Part shown: positions 24,593 to 33,864 of the stretch, piece by piece
How the letters are laid out: every line of letters begins with the position of its first letter
How positions within the stretch are numbered: position 1 is the first letter of the stretch
Assembly: GCF_024666615.1 (NCBI RefSeq)
Contig: NZ_CP088297.1
Coordinates: forward strand, 992,001-1,056,000
Length of the DNA stretch: 64,000 bases
Source: Aquabacterium sp. J223
Lineage (GTDB): Bacteria; Pseudomonadota; Gammaproteobacteria; Burkholderiales; Burkholderiaceae_C
Reading direction: 5' to 3'
The notes under the pieces: model-generated
Seen by the model: only the letters and a program-made list of their open reading frames with translations
Told to the model about the DNA's origin: nothing
Database searches by the model: none
Program-made: the position numbers and the translations under genes

Positions 24593-25081
24593 ATGAAAAT
24601 TGGCACCCTGGCACAAGCAACAGCGACCGGCGTGGAAACCATCCGCTTCTACGAGCGGGAGGGTCTGTTACCGGCTCCAGCACGGTCGTCTGGGAACTAC
24701 CGGGTCTACGCGCCCGAGCATCTCGAGCGTCTGGTTTTCATCCGGCAGTGCAGGTCGTTGGACATGACTCTGGACGAGATCCGCACACTCCTGCGGTTCA
24801 AGGACGCACCGCAGGCGGACTGCAACGATGTCAATGCATTGCTTGAGGCGCACATCGCGCACGTCGCTTACCGCGTCCGAGAGTTGAAAACCCTGGAGCG
24901 TGGGCTTAAGGAACTTCGCGGCCAGTGCGGCCGCTCGCGCCAGGCTAAAGATTGCGGGATCCTCGAGGGCCTCGCGACCCCGCTTCGTCCTGTGGAGGGC
25001 CGAGCACTGCCTGCTTCCTCCCGCCCGCCTGGTCGAGTGCAAAGGAAGCAGCCTCCTAGACGACTTGTTGCTTCACCTTGA
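24593..25081 (+). CDS. cadR: CadR/PbrR-type MerR-family regulator
   Basis: A 162-residue protein with an N-terminal winged helix (MKIGTLAQATATGVETIRFYEREGLL) and a dimerisation helix. It carries the Cys set of Cd/Pb sensors: one Cys near residue 80 (QADCNDV) and two near 115 and 122 (QCGRSRQAKDC). The typical family length is about 145-155; the last 35 residues are Arg/Pro-rich and differ from relatives, so a C-terminal frame change is possible. It likely activates CadR-type promoters, and possibly the divergent tlpA operon. Confidence 0.82.
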   Translation: MKIGTLAQATATGVETIRFYEREGLLPAPARSSGNYRVYAPEHLERLVFIRQCRSLDMTLDEIRTLLRFKDAPQADCNDVNALLEAHIAHVAYRVRELKTLERGLKELRGQCGRSRQAKDCGILEGLATPLRPVEGRALPASSRPPGRVQRKQPPRRLVASP

Positions 25082-25289
25082 GTCGAAGTCGCTGCCCCGG
25101 CCATGTTCAGCTTGGCATTAAGACGGCTCAGGCAGGGACGACAGGGCAGCGCCGCCGCTCCTCGGCACGTACTGAGTGATACGGAAGCCCCGCCTGTTAT
25201 ACCTGAGGACTGAGGGGTCAAATGGAGTGCGTTGGCACTGCTGCGGGTCGTGCGGCGGCGCCGGAATTGCGCTCTGGCCATTGGAGCAG
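25082..25289. other. Intergenic region without a recognised feature
   Basis: About 200 bases after cadR, before a small ORF on the opposite strand. No RNA gene, repeat or clear promoter was recognised. Confidence 0.35.
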
Positions 25290-25499
25290 TCAGCGCTTGG
25301 CTCCTCGTATTCGCTTTCCTCGCTGTGTCCGCTTGGACTTGGTCTTCCCGACCGTGTTCTGTCGGCGCTTAAGAAGCCAGAGAAGCACTGCGACCAAGCA
25401 AATGAGGACAGCCCATCCGCCGAGCAGCGTCCAGACGACAGCCCTGGGCAACTGAATCTGGCGCTCGAGCCTCGAAAGAGGCTTGCTTCGTTCCGTCAT
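25290..25499 (-). CDS. Possible small single-helix membrane protein
   Basis: A 69-residue frame with one clear transmembrane helix (VVWTLLGGWAVLICLVAVLLWLL) followed by a highly basic tail. The function is unknown. I see no good ribosome-binding site, so it may not be expressed. It lies divergent to czcI. Confidence 0.4.
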   Translation of the reverse strand: MTERSKPLSRLERQIQLPRAVVWTLLGGWAVLICLVAVLLWLLKRRQNTVGKTKSKRTQRGKRIRGAKR

Positions 25500-25611
25500 C
25501 GCACTGGAGGTGCTTGTGCGCATGTGTCGAGGTAGGGACAAGCATTGTCGATCGTGATGCGGTGCTGCCAATACGAGCAATGACCAAACGCAGTCCCGTA
25601 TACTCGGGCCC

Positions 25612-25980
25612 ATGCGCCGTTGGCTGATCCTCTGTCTGCTCGCCATGCTGCCGCTCCAGTTCAGCTGGGCGTCGGCAGCGGTGTACTGCCAGCATGAGAC
25701 TTCGTCCGAGGCGCGTCACTTCGGTCACCACCAGCACGAACACAAGGCTGCTTCGGGCACCTGCGGGACCAATGCCGATGGCCAGGATCCTGCCAAGGGC
25801 GGTGGACTGTCGGTCGACAATGACTGCGGCTACTGCCATTTGAGCGTCGCCAAGACGTTGCAAGTGCAGTCGCTTGAGGTTCCCACCTTGAAGGGACCTG
25901 CCATCCAGGACGCCGCGGTTGGGCCGCTGCCAACGCGCGATCCGGACCGCCACGAACGCCCCAATTGGCGCCGCGCCTGA
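25612..25980 (+). CDS. czcI: CzcI-like periplasmic protein
   Basis: A 122-residue protein with a signal peptide (MRRWLILCLLAMLPLQFSWA) and a His/Cys-rich part (HFGHHQHEHKAASGTCG, DNDCGYCH). This is the CzcI pattern of the first gene of czc operons; its role is thought to be regulatory or metal-binding. It is followed 102 bases later by czcC. Confidence 0.75.
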   Translation: MRRWLILCLLAMLPLQFSWASAAVYCQHETSSEARHFGHHQHEHKAASGTCGTNADGQDPAKGGGLSVDNDCGYCHLSVAKTLQVQSLEVPTLKGPAIQDAAVGPLPTRDPDRHERPNWRRA

Positions 25981-26082
25981 TTCGGCGCGCGCACCCATCT
26001 CCAGGCAGGACCCTCCTCTGACCTGATCACTGCTGCCCGCGTCGAATCTCTCCGGCTGCCTTAGCAACCTCTGGAGTGTTCG

Positions 26083-27390
26083 ATGCGCAGAACCTGCGTG
26101 CCGCTGCTGTGCGCGGCATTGATTTCCCCTCTTGCTCACGGCCAGGCTGCCACGCCTGTGGCTGTTCCCCCTGCCCCGCCCGCAAGCACGCCGGCCGCGT
26201 CGGCATCGACTGCGGGTGCAACACTGACGCTTGATGCTGCGCTGCAGACAGCGCTGCGCCAGAACCCACTGTTGCGCGCGGCCGAAGCCGAAGTCGCCGC
26301 CAGCCGCGGCACGATCGACCAGGCCGGGGTTCGTCCGAACCCAACCCTGGGGGTCGATCAGGAAGACACCCGGCGCGAGACCCGTACTAGCACGGTCGTA
26401 CTCAGCCAGCCGTTCGAGCTCGGCGGCAAGCGTGCCGCTCGCGTCGAGCTGGCCCGCCGAGGGCGAGAGGTGGCGCTGGCCGACCTCGCCATCCGCCGAG
26501 CCGAGGTCCGCGCCGGCACCATTTATGCCTTCTTCGAAGCCCTGATCGCGCAGGAGCGGGTCCGGGCTGCCGAGGAGTCTGTGGGCATTGCCGCCCGTGG
26601 CACCGCTGCCGCCGCACGCCGGGTCGCCGCCGGCAAGGTCTCGCCCACGGAGGAGACCCGCGCCCGCGTGGCGGAGGCCACGACGCGCATCGAGCTGCGG
26701 CAGGCGCAGGCCGACCGCCAGGTCGCACAACGCGCCTTGAGCCTGGTGATGGGCGTGGCCGAAGCCGCCCTGGGTCCGCTCGACGGCAGCGTCGATGCCC
26801 TGCCGGCGCCGCCTGCGGGCGATGGCCTGGCGCAGCGTGTGTCGCAGGCGCCGATGCTGCGCCGTGCACAGCGCGAGGTGCAGCGCGCCGACGCAGCCTA
26901 TGCGCTGGAACGGGCACGCCGCATCCCTGACGTCGTGGTGAGCCTGGGGGCCACGCGGGCGCAGGAGGTTGGTCGCACGCAACCCCTGATCGGTGTCTCG
27001 ATCCCGCTGCCGATTTTCAATACCAACCAAGGCGCTCAGCTCGAAGCGCTGCGCCGTCGTGATGCGGCCCAGGCCATCGCGGAAGCAGAGGAACAACGCG
27101 TCCGCACCGAAGTGCAGCAGATCGTTGACATGCTGCAGGCGCGCGCCAGCGAGGCCCAGGTGCTGCGGCAGGAGGTGCTGCCTGGCGCACAGAGCGCCTA
27201 CGAGGCGGCCAGCCGAGGCTTCGAACTCGGCAAGTTCGGCTTCCTGGACGTGCTGGACGCACAGCGCACGCTACTGCAGGCCCGCACGCAGTACCTGCGG
27301 TCCCTGGCTGAATTCAACCGGGCTGCGGCGGAGTTCGAACGCCGCCTCGGCAACCCCGACGATCGCCCGGACGCGGGCACTCAACCTTGA
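26083..27390 (+). CDS. czcC: Outer-membrane efflux protein CzcC
   Basis: A 435-residue TolC-family protein: signal peptide (to about 20), low-complexity Ala/Pro linker, then two outer membrane efflux repeats with heptad-rich helices and motifs such as LSQPFELGGKR and IPLPIFN. It forms the outer-membrane channel of the CzcCBA Co/Zn/Cd pump. It overlaps the next frame and is followed by the czcB ATG at 27399. Confidence 0.9.
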   Translation: MRRTCVPLLCAALISPLAHGQAATPVAVPPAPPASTPAASASTAGATLTLDAALQTALRQNPLLRAAEAEVAASRGTIDQAGVRPNPTLGVDQEDTRRETRTSTVVLSQPFELGGKRAARVELARRGREVALADLAIRRAEVRAGTIYAFFEALIAQERVRAAEESVGIAARGTAAAARRVAAGKVSPTEETRARVAEATTRIELRQAQADRQVAQRALSLVMGVAEAALGPLDGSVDALPAPPAGDGLAQRVSQAPMLRRAQREVQRADAAYALERARRIPDVVVSLGATRAQEVGRTQPLIGVSIPLPIFNTNQGAQLEALRRRDAAQAIAEAEEQRVRTEVQQIVDMLQARASEAQVLRQEVLPGAQSAYEAASRGFELGKFGFLDVLDAQRTLLQARTQYLRSLAEFNRAAAEFERRLGNPDDRPDAGTQP

Positions 27391-27398
27391 GAGCGACC

Positions 27399-29000
27399 AT
27401 GAACACCAAGATGAATCCTGCTCGGCGCCTGCGCGCCGGCGTGGGCAAGAAGCAGCTTGCGGCCATCGTGGTGCTGCTGGCGCTGGGCGGCGCGGGCGCC
27501 GTGGCGATCCTCAACATGGGCGGCGCCAAGCCTGCTGGCGAAGAGAGCGGCGGCCACAACGAGGCAAAGGGACATGCCGACGGGGAACACCACGGCGGCA
27601 AGGGCAAGGACAGCCATGGCGACTCGGCCGGCCATGCCGACACCGAGCACCATGAAAAGGCGGCCAAGGGACCGAACGGCGGCCAGATGTTGACCGAGGG
27701 CGATTTCGGCGTGGAACTGCTGCTGACGGAGCAAGGCGGCGTGCCGCGCATGAAGCTCTGGCTCTCCCAGGGCGGCAAGGCCGTTGCACCCACTGCGGGC
27801 AAGGTCACTGGCGAGCTCACGCGCCCCGGCGGCGAGGTCGAGAAGCTCAGCTTCAACCTCGAGAAGGACGCCCTCGTCAGCGCCCAGCCGGTCCCGGAAC
27901 CGCATGTGTTCGAAGGCACGCTGGCCGTGCAGACGCCCAAGGAGCCGTTCCTTTTCACTTTCTCCGAGCGAGAAGGCGTGATCGCCCTTTCGCCCGAGCA
28001 GTTGAAGGCTGCCGGCGTGGGCTTGGAAGCCGCGGGGCCGGCCAGCATTCGTTCGACGCTGCAGCTCCCCGGCGAGATCCGCTTCAACGAAGACCGCACG
28101 GCGCACGTCGTGCCCCGGGTTGCTGGAGTGGTCGAAGCGGTGTTGGTGTCGCTGGGGCAGCCGGTGCGCAAAGGCCAGGTGCTGGCCGTGATCAGCAGCC
28201 CGACCGTCTCCGAGCAGCGCGCCGAACTGCAGGGGGCGCTTGCCCGTCAGCAACTGGCGCGGACCACCTACGAGCGCGAAAAGAAGCTATTCGAAGAGAA
28301 GATCTCCCCGCAGCAGGACGTGCTGCAGGCGGAGCAGGCACTGCGTGAAGCCGAGATCGCCATCAACAACGCGCGGCAGAAGCTGCAGGCCGTAGGGGCC
28401 GGGACCGGCGTGGGAAGCCTCAACCGGTTCGAGCTACGCGCCCCGTTCGACGGCACCGTCGTCGAGAAGCACATCGCGCTAGGGGAGCAAGTGAAGGAAG
28501 ACGCTCAGGTCTTCACCTTGTCCGACCTGCGCACCGTCTGGGCGCAGATCAACGTGCCGGCCAATGCACTGCCCCAGGTGCGGGTGGGGGAGCGGGTCAC
28601 CATCCGCTCCACCGCGTTCGACCAGACGGCCAGTGGCACGGTGGCTTATGTCGGCTCGCTGATCGGCGAGCAGACCCGAACCGCGCCGGCGCGGATGGTG
28701 GTGCAGAACCCGGACGCCGTCTGGCGCCCGGGACTTTTCGTCACCGTGGAACTCACCGCCAACGATGCCACGGCGCCCGTCACCGTCTCAGCCGATGCAG
28801 TCCAGACGCAAGGCGACAAGACCGTGGTCTTCCTGCAGACGCCAAACGGCTTCGTCGCACAGCCGGTGCAGACCGGCCGCAGTGATGGCAAGCGGGTGGA
28901 AATCTTGAAGGGGCTGCAGGCCGGGGCGCGCCACGCCAGCGCCGGCAGCTTCGTTGTCAAGGCCGAGGCCGGCAAGTCCTCGGCCAGCCACGGTCACTGA
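27399..29000 (+). CDS. czcB: Membrane fusion protein CzcB
   Basis: A 533-residue periplasmic adaptor with an anchor helix (about 20-42), a His/Gly-rich linker of about 60 residues and a CzcB-type extra domain, then the lipoyl/beta-barrel MFP fold (FELRAPFDGTVVEKHIALGEQV). It joins CzcA to CzcC. I prefer the ATG at 27399 to a TTG at 27387. The His-rich linker may bind Zn/Cd. Confidence 0.9.
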   Translation: MNTKMNPARRLRAGVGKKQLAAIVVLLALGGAGAVAILNMGGAKPAGEESGGHNEAKGHADGEHHGGKGKDSHGDSAGHADTEHHEKAAKGPNGGQMLTEGDFGVELLLTEQGGVPRMKLWLSQGGKAVAPTAGKVTGELTRPGGEVEKLSFNLEKDALVSAQPVPEPHVFEGTLAVQTPKEPFLFTFSEREGVIALSPEQLKAAGVGLEAAGPASIRSTLQLPGEIRFNEDRTAHVVPRVAGVVEAVLVSLGQPVRKGQVLAVISSPTVSEQRAELQGALARQQLARTTYEREKKLFEEKISPQQDVLQAEQALREAEIAINNARQKLQAVGAGTGVGSLNRFELRAPFDGTVVEKHIALGEQVKEDAQVFTLSDLRTVWAQINVPANALPQVRVGERVTIRSTAFDQTASGTVAYVGSLIGEQTRTAPARMVVQNPDAVWRPGLFVTVELTANDATAPVTVSADAVQTQGDKTVVFLQTPNGFVAQPVQTGRSDGKRVEILKGLQAGARHASAGSFVVKAEAGKSSASHGH

Positions 29001-29010
29001 AGGGCGCCGC

Positions 29011-32000
29011 ATGTTCGAACGCATCATCCGATTCGCCATCGAGCAACGATGGCTGGTGCTGCTTGGCGTGCTGGGCATGGCGGCCCTCGGCGTCTTCAGC
29101 TACCAGAGGCTGCCGATCGACGCCGTGCCCGACATCACCAACGTGCAGGTGCAGATCAACACCGAGGCGCCCGGCTACTCGCCGCTGGAGACCGAACAGC
29201 GCGTCACCTACCCGATCGAGACCGTGATGGCCGGCCTGCCGGGTCTGCAGCAGACCCGTTCGCTGTCCCGTTACGGGCTGTCGCAGGTGACGGTGATCTT
29301 CGAAGACGGCACGGACATCTATTTCGCCCGCCAGCTTGTCAACGAGCGAATCCAGACCGCCCGCGACCAATTGCCGCAAGGCGTGACGCCCGCCATCGGC
29401 CCCATCTCCACCGGCCTGGGCGAGATCTACCACTGGACGGTGGAGGCGCAGGAGGGCGCCAAGCGGCCGGATGGCAACCCCTACACGCCGACCGACCTGC
29501 GTGTCATCCAGGACTGGATCATCAGGCCGCAGATGCGCACGGTGCCGGGGGTGACGGAGATCAACTCCATCGGCGGCTTCGCCAAGGAGTACCACGTCGC
29601 GCCGGACCCGATCAAGCTGTCGGCCTATGGGCTCACGCTGGGCGATCTGGTGAACGCGCTGGAGCGCAACAACGCCAGCGTCGGCGCCGGCTACATCGAG
29701 CGCAAGGGTGAGCAGTACCTGATCCGCGCACCGGGCCAGGTGCGCTCCATCGACGACATCCTGGACGTGGTGCTGCGCAACGAGGCCGGCGTGCCGGTGC
29801 GCATCCGCGATGTGGCCACTGTCGAGATCGGCCGCGAGCTGCGCACCGGCGCGGCCACCGACAACGGTCGCGAGGTGGTGCTGGGCACCGTCTTCATGCT
29901 GATCGGCGAGAACAGCCGCACCGTGTCGCAGGCGGTGGACAAGCGGTTGGCGGAGATCAACCGCAACTTGCCGGCCGGCGTGCAGGCGGTGACGGCGTAT
30001 GACCGCACCGTGCTGGTCGACAAGGCCATCAGCACCGTCAGGAAGAACCTGCTCGAAGGCGCAGTGCTGGTCATCGTGATCCTGTTCCTGTTCCTTGGCA
30101 ACATCCGCGCGGCCGTGCTGACGGCGATGGTGATTCCGCTGGCCATGCTGTTCACCTTCACCGGCATGGTCCAGCAGAAGATCAGCGCCAACCTGCTGAG
30201 CCTTGGCGCGCTCGACTTCGGGATCATCATCGATGGGGCCGTCGTCATCGTCGAGAACTGTGTGCGTCGACTGGCCCATGCACAGGCCCACCACGGACGT
30301 GCGTTGACGCGAGCCGAACGCTTCAAAGAGGTGTTCCTTGCGTCGCAGGAGGCACGCCGGCCGCTGATCTTCGGCCAGCTGATCATCATGATCGTCTACC
30401 TGCCGATCTTTGCGCTGGCCGGGGTCGAGGGGAAGATGTTCCACCCCATGGCCTTCACGGTGGTCATCGCGCTGGTCGGCGCCATGATCCTGTCGGTCAC
30501 CTTCGTGCCCGCCGCGGTGGCGCTCTTCATCGGCAACAAGGTCGGCGAGAAGGAAAACCGCCTGATGGGCTGGGCGCGCCGCGCCTATGAGCCGCTGTTG
30601 GAGCGGGTGATGCACGCCAAGCCGCTGGTGCTGACCTTTGCGGCCATCACCATCGTGCTCACCGGACTGCTGGCGACGCGCCTGGGCAGCGAGTTCGTGC
30701 CCAGCCTGAACGAAGGCGACTTCGCGATCCAGGCGCTGCGCATTCCCGGCACCAGCCTGTCGCAGTCGGTGACCATGCAGCAGCAGCTTGAAAACACGCT
30801 GAAGGCCAAGTTCCCCGAGATCGAGCGCGTGTTCGCGCGCACCGGGACGGCCGAGATCGCGGCCGACCCGATGCCGCCCAACATCTCCGACGGCTATGTG
30901 ATGCTCAAGCCGGAGAGCGACTGGCCTGAGCCCCGCAAGACCCGCGAGGAACTGGTCGCCGCGGTGAAGGCCGAGGTGGCCAAGCTGCCGGGACAGAACT
31001 ACGAGTTTTCGCAGCCGATCCAGCTTCGCTTCAACGAACTGATCTCGGGCGTTCGGGCGGACGTTGCGGTCAAGGTGTTCGGCGACGACATGGACGTCCT
31101 CAACGAAACGGCGACCCAGATCGCCGGGGTGCTGCAGGGCATTTCGGGCGCGGCCGCAGTCAACATCGAACAGACCACCGGTCTGCCCATGCTCACGGTG
31201 CAGATCGACCGCAGCAAGACCGCGCGCTATGGGCTCAACGTGCAGGATGTGCAGGATACGCTGGCCACCGCCATCGGCGGTCGCGAAGCCGGCACGCTCT
31301 TCGAAGGCGACCGCCGCTTCGACATCCTGGTTCGGCTGCCCGATCACCTGCGGTCCAACCAGGAGGCGATTCGCCGCCTGCCGATTGCGCTGCCCAAGGG
31401 CGCCGACAACGCACAACGCTTCATCCCGCTGAGCGAGGTGGCGACGCTGTCGCTGGCGCCGGGGCCGAACCAGGTCAGTCGTGAAAATGGCAAGCGCCGG
31501 ATCGTGGTCAGCACCAACGTGGCCGACCGCGACATCGGCAGCTTCGTGACGGAAGCCGAGCAGGCCATCGGCCAACAGGTCAAGCTGCAGAGCGGCTACT
31601 GGATGACCTGGGGCGGTCAGTTCGAGAACCTGCAGTCGGCCACCCAGCGCCTGAAGGTGGTGGTGCCGGTCTCGCTGCTGCTGGTCTTCGTGCTGCTCTT
31701 CATGATGTTCGGCAACCTCAAGGACGGCCTGCTGGTGTTCACCGGCATTCCCTTCGCCTTGACCGGCGGCATCGTGGCGCTGTGGCTACGCGGCATTCCA
31801 CTGTCGATCTCGGCCGCGGTGGGCTTTATTGCGCTGTCCGGCGTGGCAGTGCTGAACGGCCTGGTGATGCTGTCCTTCATCCGCAGCCTGCGTGAGAACG
31901 GCCATCGCCTGGACGACGCGATCCATGAAGGTGCCGTCACCCGCTTGCGTCCGGTCCTGATGACGGCGCTGGTGGCGTCACTCGGCTTCGTGCCGATGGC

Positions 32001-32190
32001 CCTTGCCACCGGCACCGGCGCCGAGGTGCAGCGGCCATTGGCCACGGTGGTTATCGGCGGCATCCTGTCCTCGACCGCGCTCACGCTGCTGGTGTTGCCC
32101 GTGCTGTACCGGATCGCGCACCGGCGCGACGAGGACGAGGACGACGCGAATGGCGCGCCTGCGCCTGCCGTGTTGGATGTACCTGCATGA
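29011..32190 (+). CDS. czcA: RND efflux transporter CzcA (HME1 type)
   Basis: A 1059-residue RND pump with 12 membrane helices and two large periplasmic loops. The motif GALDFGIIIDGAVVIVEN in TM4 is that of the Co/Zn/Cd (HME1) group, in contrast to cusA of this window. It exports metal from periplasm or cytoplasm driven by protons. The start is ATG at 29011. The eptA ATG overlaps its stop codon. Confidence 0.93.
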   Translation: MFERIIRFAIEQRWLVLLGVLGMAALGVFSYQRLPIDAVPDITNVQVQINTEAPGYSPLETEQRVTYPIETVMAGLPGLQQTRSLSRYGLSQVTVIFEDGTDIYFARQLVNERIQTARDQLPQGVTPAIGPISTGLGEIYHWTVEAQEGAKRPDGNPYTPTDLRVIQDWIIRPQMRTVPGVTEINSIGGFAKEYHVAPDPIKLSAYGLTLGDLVNALERNNASVGAGYIERKGEQYLIRAPGQVRSIDDILDVVLRNEAGVPVRIRDVATVEIGRELRTGAATDNGREVVLGTVFMLIGENSRTVSQAVDKRLAEINRNLPAGVQAVTAYDRTVLVDKAISTVRKNLLEGAVLVIVILFLFLGNIRAAVLTAMVIPLAMLFTFTGMVQQKISANLLSLGALDFGIIIDGAVVIVENCVRRLAHAQAHHGRALTRAERFKEVFLASQEARRPLIFGQLIIMIVYLPIFALAGVEGKMFHPMAFTVVIALVGAMILSVTFVPAAVALFIGNKVGEKENRLMGWARRAYEPLLERVMHAKPLVLTFAAITIVLTGLLATRLGSEFVPSLNEGDFAIQALRIPGTSLSQSVTMQQQLENTLKAKFPEIERVFARTGTAEIAADPMPPNISDGYVMLKPESDWPEPRKTREELVAAVKAEVAKLPGQNYEFSQPIQLRFNELISGVRADVAVKVFGDDMDVLNETATQIAGVLQGISGAAAVNIEQTTGLPMLTVQIDRSKTARYGLNVQDVQDTLATAIGGREAGTLFEGDRRFDILVRLPDHLRSNQEAIRRLPIALPKGADNAQRFIPLSEVATLSLAPGPNQVSRENGKRRIVVSTNVADRDIGSFVTEAEQAIGQQVKLQSGYWMTWGGQFENLQSATQRLKVVVPVSLLLVFVLLFMMFGNLKDGLLVFTGIPFALTGGIVALWLRGIPLSISAAVGFIALSGVAVLNGLVMLSFIRSLRENGHRLDDAIHEGAVTRLRPVLMTALVASLGFVPMALATGTGAEVQRPLATVVIGGILSSTALTLLVLPVLYRIAHRRDEDEDDANGAPAPAVLDVPA

Positions 32191-33854
32191 ACGCAAGCCT
32201 GGGGCACTGGTCCCGCCTGCCGCGTGCCGGTGCATCGCCGACCGTCGCTGCTGCAGGCGTCGGGCTGCTTGTCGTGGTAGCCGACAACGTGAGCTTCTGG
32301 CGCACCTTTCTGAGCGCCCAAAGCCCCTCTGCATCGGCGGCGGGCGCCACCATCGCGCTTGCGCTGGTCCTGTGGCTCTGCGCCACGGCGGTGCTGTGCC
32401 TGCTGGGGGTGGGCCGGCTGGCCAAGCCGGTCTGGACCGTGGTGCTGCTGGTGTCGGCCGTGGCTGCGCATTTCATCGACACCTGGGGCGTGCTTCTCGA
32501 CAAGTCGATGATGCGCAACGTGCTGCAGACCGACGCTGCCGAGGCCGCCGACCTGCTCAGCGCCGGTCTGTTGCTCGACGTGCTTGTCCGAGGCGTGTTG
32601 CCGGCAGCGCTTCTCTGGCGGCTGCCGGTTCAACCGGCGACGGTGGTGGGCGGCTTTCGCTCTGTGCTCGGCCTGACGCTGGTCACCGTGCTGGTACTGG
32701 CGGCCGCACTGGCCGCGTTCTACCCGGTCTACGCGTCGACATTTCGCAACCACCGTGAACTGCGGCTGCAGTTGGTGCCGTCCAACCTAGTGGGAGGACT
32801 GTATGGCGCATTGAAGCCTCGCGCCAACCAGACGATGGAGCGCATCGCGCCGGATGCGTATCGGGAGTCCTCCGCCCAACGCCCATTGCTCGTCGTCCTC
32901 GTGGTGGGCGAGACCGCCAGGGCGGACAACTTCTCTCTTGGCGGCTACCCGCGACCCACCAATGCGGCGCTGGACGGCAAACCGGTGGTGTACTTCTCAT
33001 CGGTGATGTCCTGCGGGACCGACACCGCCACTTCCCTGCCATGCATGTTCTCCGACCTGGGCGCCGATCGGTTCGATCTGCAGCAGGCCGCCCAGCGCGA
33101 GAACGTGCTCGACGTCCTGCAGCGCATGGGGGTTCAGGTGCGTTGGATCGAGAACAACTCGGGCTGCAAAGGGGTGTGCGACCGCGTCCCCACGGGCTCG
33201 GTGCGCGGCAGCGCCTTCTGCACGGAAGGCGATGTCTGCTTCGACGAGTCCTTGATCGAGGTGGCGGCCTCCCAGTGGCCAGCTCCCGAACGCGATGCGC
33301 TGGTGGTGCTGCATCAGCAGGGCAGCCACGGTCCAGCCTACTTCAAGCGATACCCCAACCCCGGGCCCTACCAGCCCACCTGCGAGACCAACCGCCTGCA
33401 GGAGTGCGATCCGAAAAGCCTGGTCAACACCTACGACAACTCCATCGCCTACACCAGCCGTACCCTGGCCCGTGCGATCGATCGGCTGGACGGGTTGACT
33501 GCAGAGCGCGATGTGCTTCTGTTGTATGTGTCCGATCACGGCGAATCGCTCGGCGAACGCGGCGTCTTCCTTCACGGCCTGCCGCGCTGGATCGCACCCC
33601 ACGAGCAACTCCATGTGCCGCTGCTGATGTGGATGAACGCGGGCGCTCAATCCCGGCTGGCACCTGACTCAGCCTGCCTCGGCAAGGTGGCGCAGTCGCC
33701 GGCGACGCATGACGCGCTGTTCCACACGCTGCTGGGCACCTTCGGCGTCCGCTCCTCTGCTTACCAAGCCGCGCTCGACCTGTTGGCGGCGCCGCGGGGC
33801 GAAGCCGAATGCCCGGCGGCTTCCGCGCTGGCGCTCCCACACCGCCGACCATAG
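32187..33854 (+). CDS. eptA: EptA/MCR-family lipid A phosphoethanolamine transferase
   Basis: A 555-residue protein: five N-terminal membrane helices (to about residue 180), then a periplasmic sulfatase-like catalytic domain. The nucleophile Thr lies in CGTDTATSLPCMF (about 274), and metal ligands include VGETARADN (Glu, about 239), LYVSDHGESLG (about 445) and a His near LHG. It would add phosphoethanolamine to lipid A or core sugar. The gene is coupled to czcA (ATGA) and is followed by czcD 10 bases later, so it is part of the czc operon. Whether it confers polymyxin resistance is unknown. Confidence 0.9.
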   Translation: MNASLGHWSRLPRAGASPTVAAAGVGLLVVVADNVSFWRTFLSAQSPSASAAGATIALALVLWLCATAVLCLLGVGRLAKPVWTVVLLVSAVAAHFIDTWGVLLDKSMMRNVLQTDAAEAADLLSAGLLLDVLVRGVLPAALLWRLPVQPATVVGGFRSVLGLTLVTVLVLAAALAAFYPVYASTFRNHRELRLQLVPSNLVGGLYGALKPRANQTMERIAPDAYRESSAQRPLLVVLVVGETARADNFSLGGYPRPTNAALDGKPVVYFSSVMSCGTDTATSLPCMFSDLGADRFDLQQAAQRENVLDVLQRMGVQVRWIENNSGCKGVCDRVPTGSVRGSAFCTEGDVCFDESLIEVAASQWPAPERDALVVLHQQGSHGPAYFKRYPNPGPYQPTCETNRLQECDPKSLVNTYDNSIAYTSRTLARAIDRLDGLTAERDVLLLYVSDHGESLGERGVFLHGLPRWIAPHEQLHVPLLMWMNAGAQSRLAPDSACLGKVAQSPATHDALFHTLLGTFGVRSSAYQAALDLLAAPRGEAECPAASALALPHRRP

Positions 33855-33864
33855 GACCAACGAC

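Noticed and set aside
28957-31575. An 872-codon open frame on the minus strand across czcB/czcA
   Set aside because: It is a shadow of czcA in a GC-rich gene: no recognisable domain, His/Arg/Gln-rich composition, no ribosome site, and the plus-strand gene is a clear RND pump.
32187-33854. Calling eptA a clinical mcr resistance gene
   Set aside because: The family match is clear but sequence identity to mcr alleles cannot be measured here, and its operon context points to metal handling.
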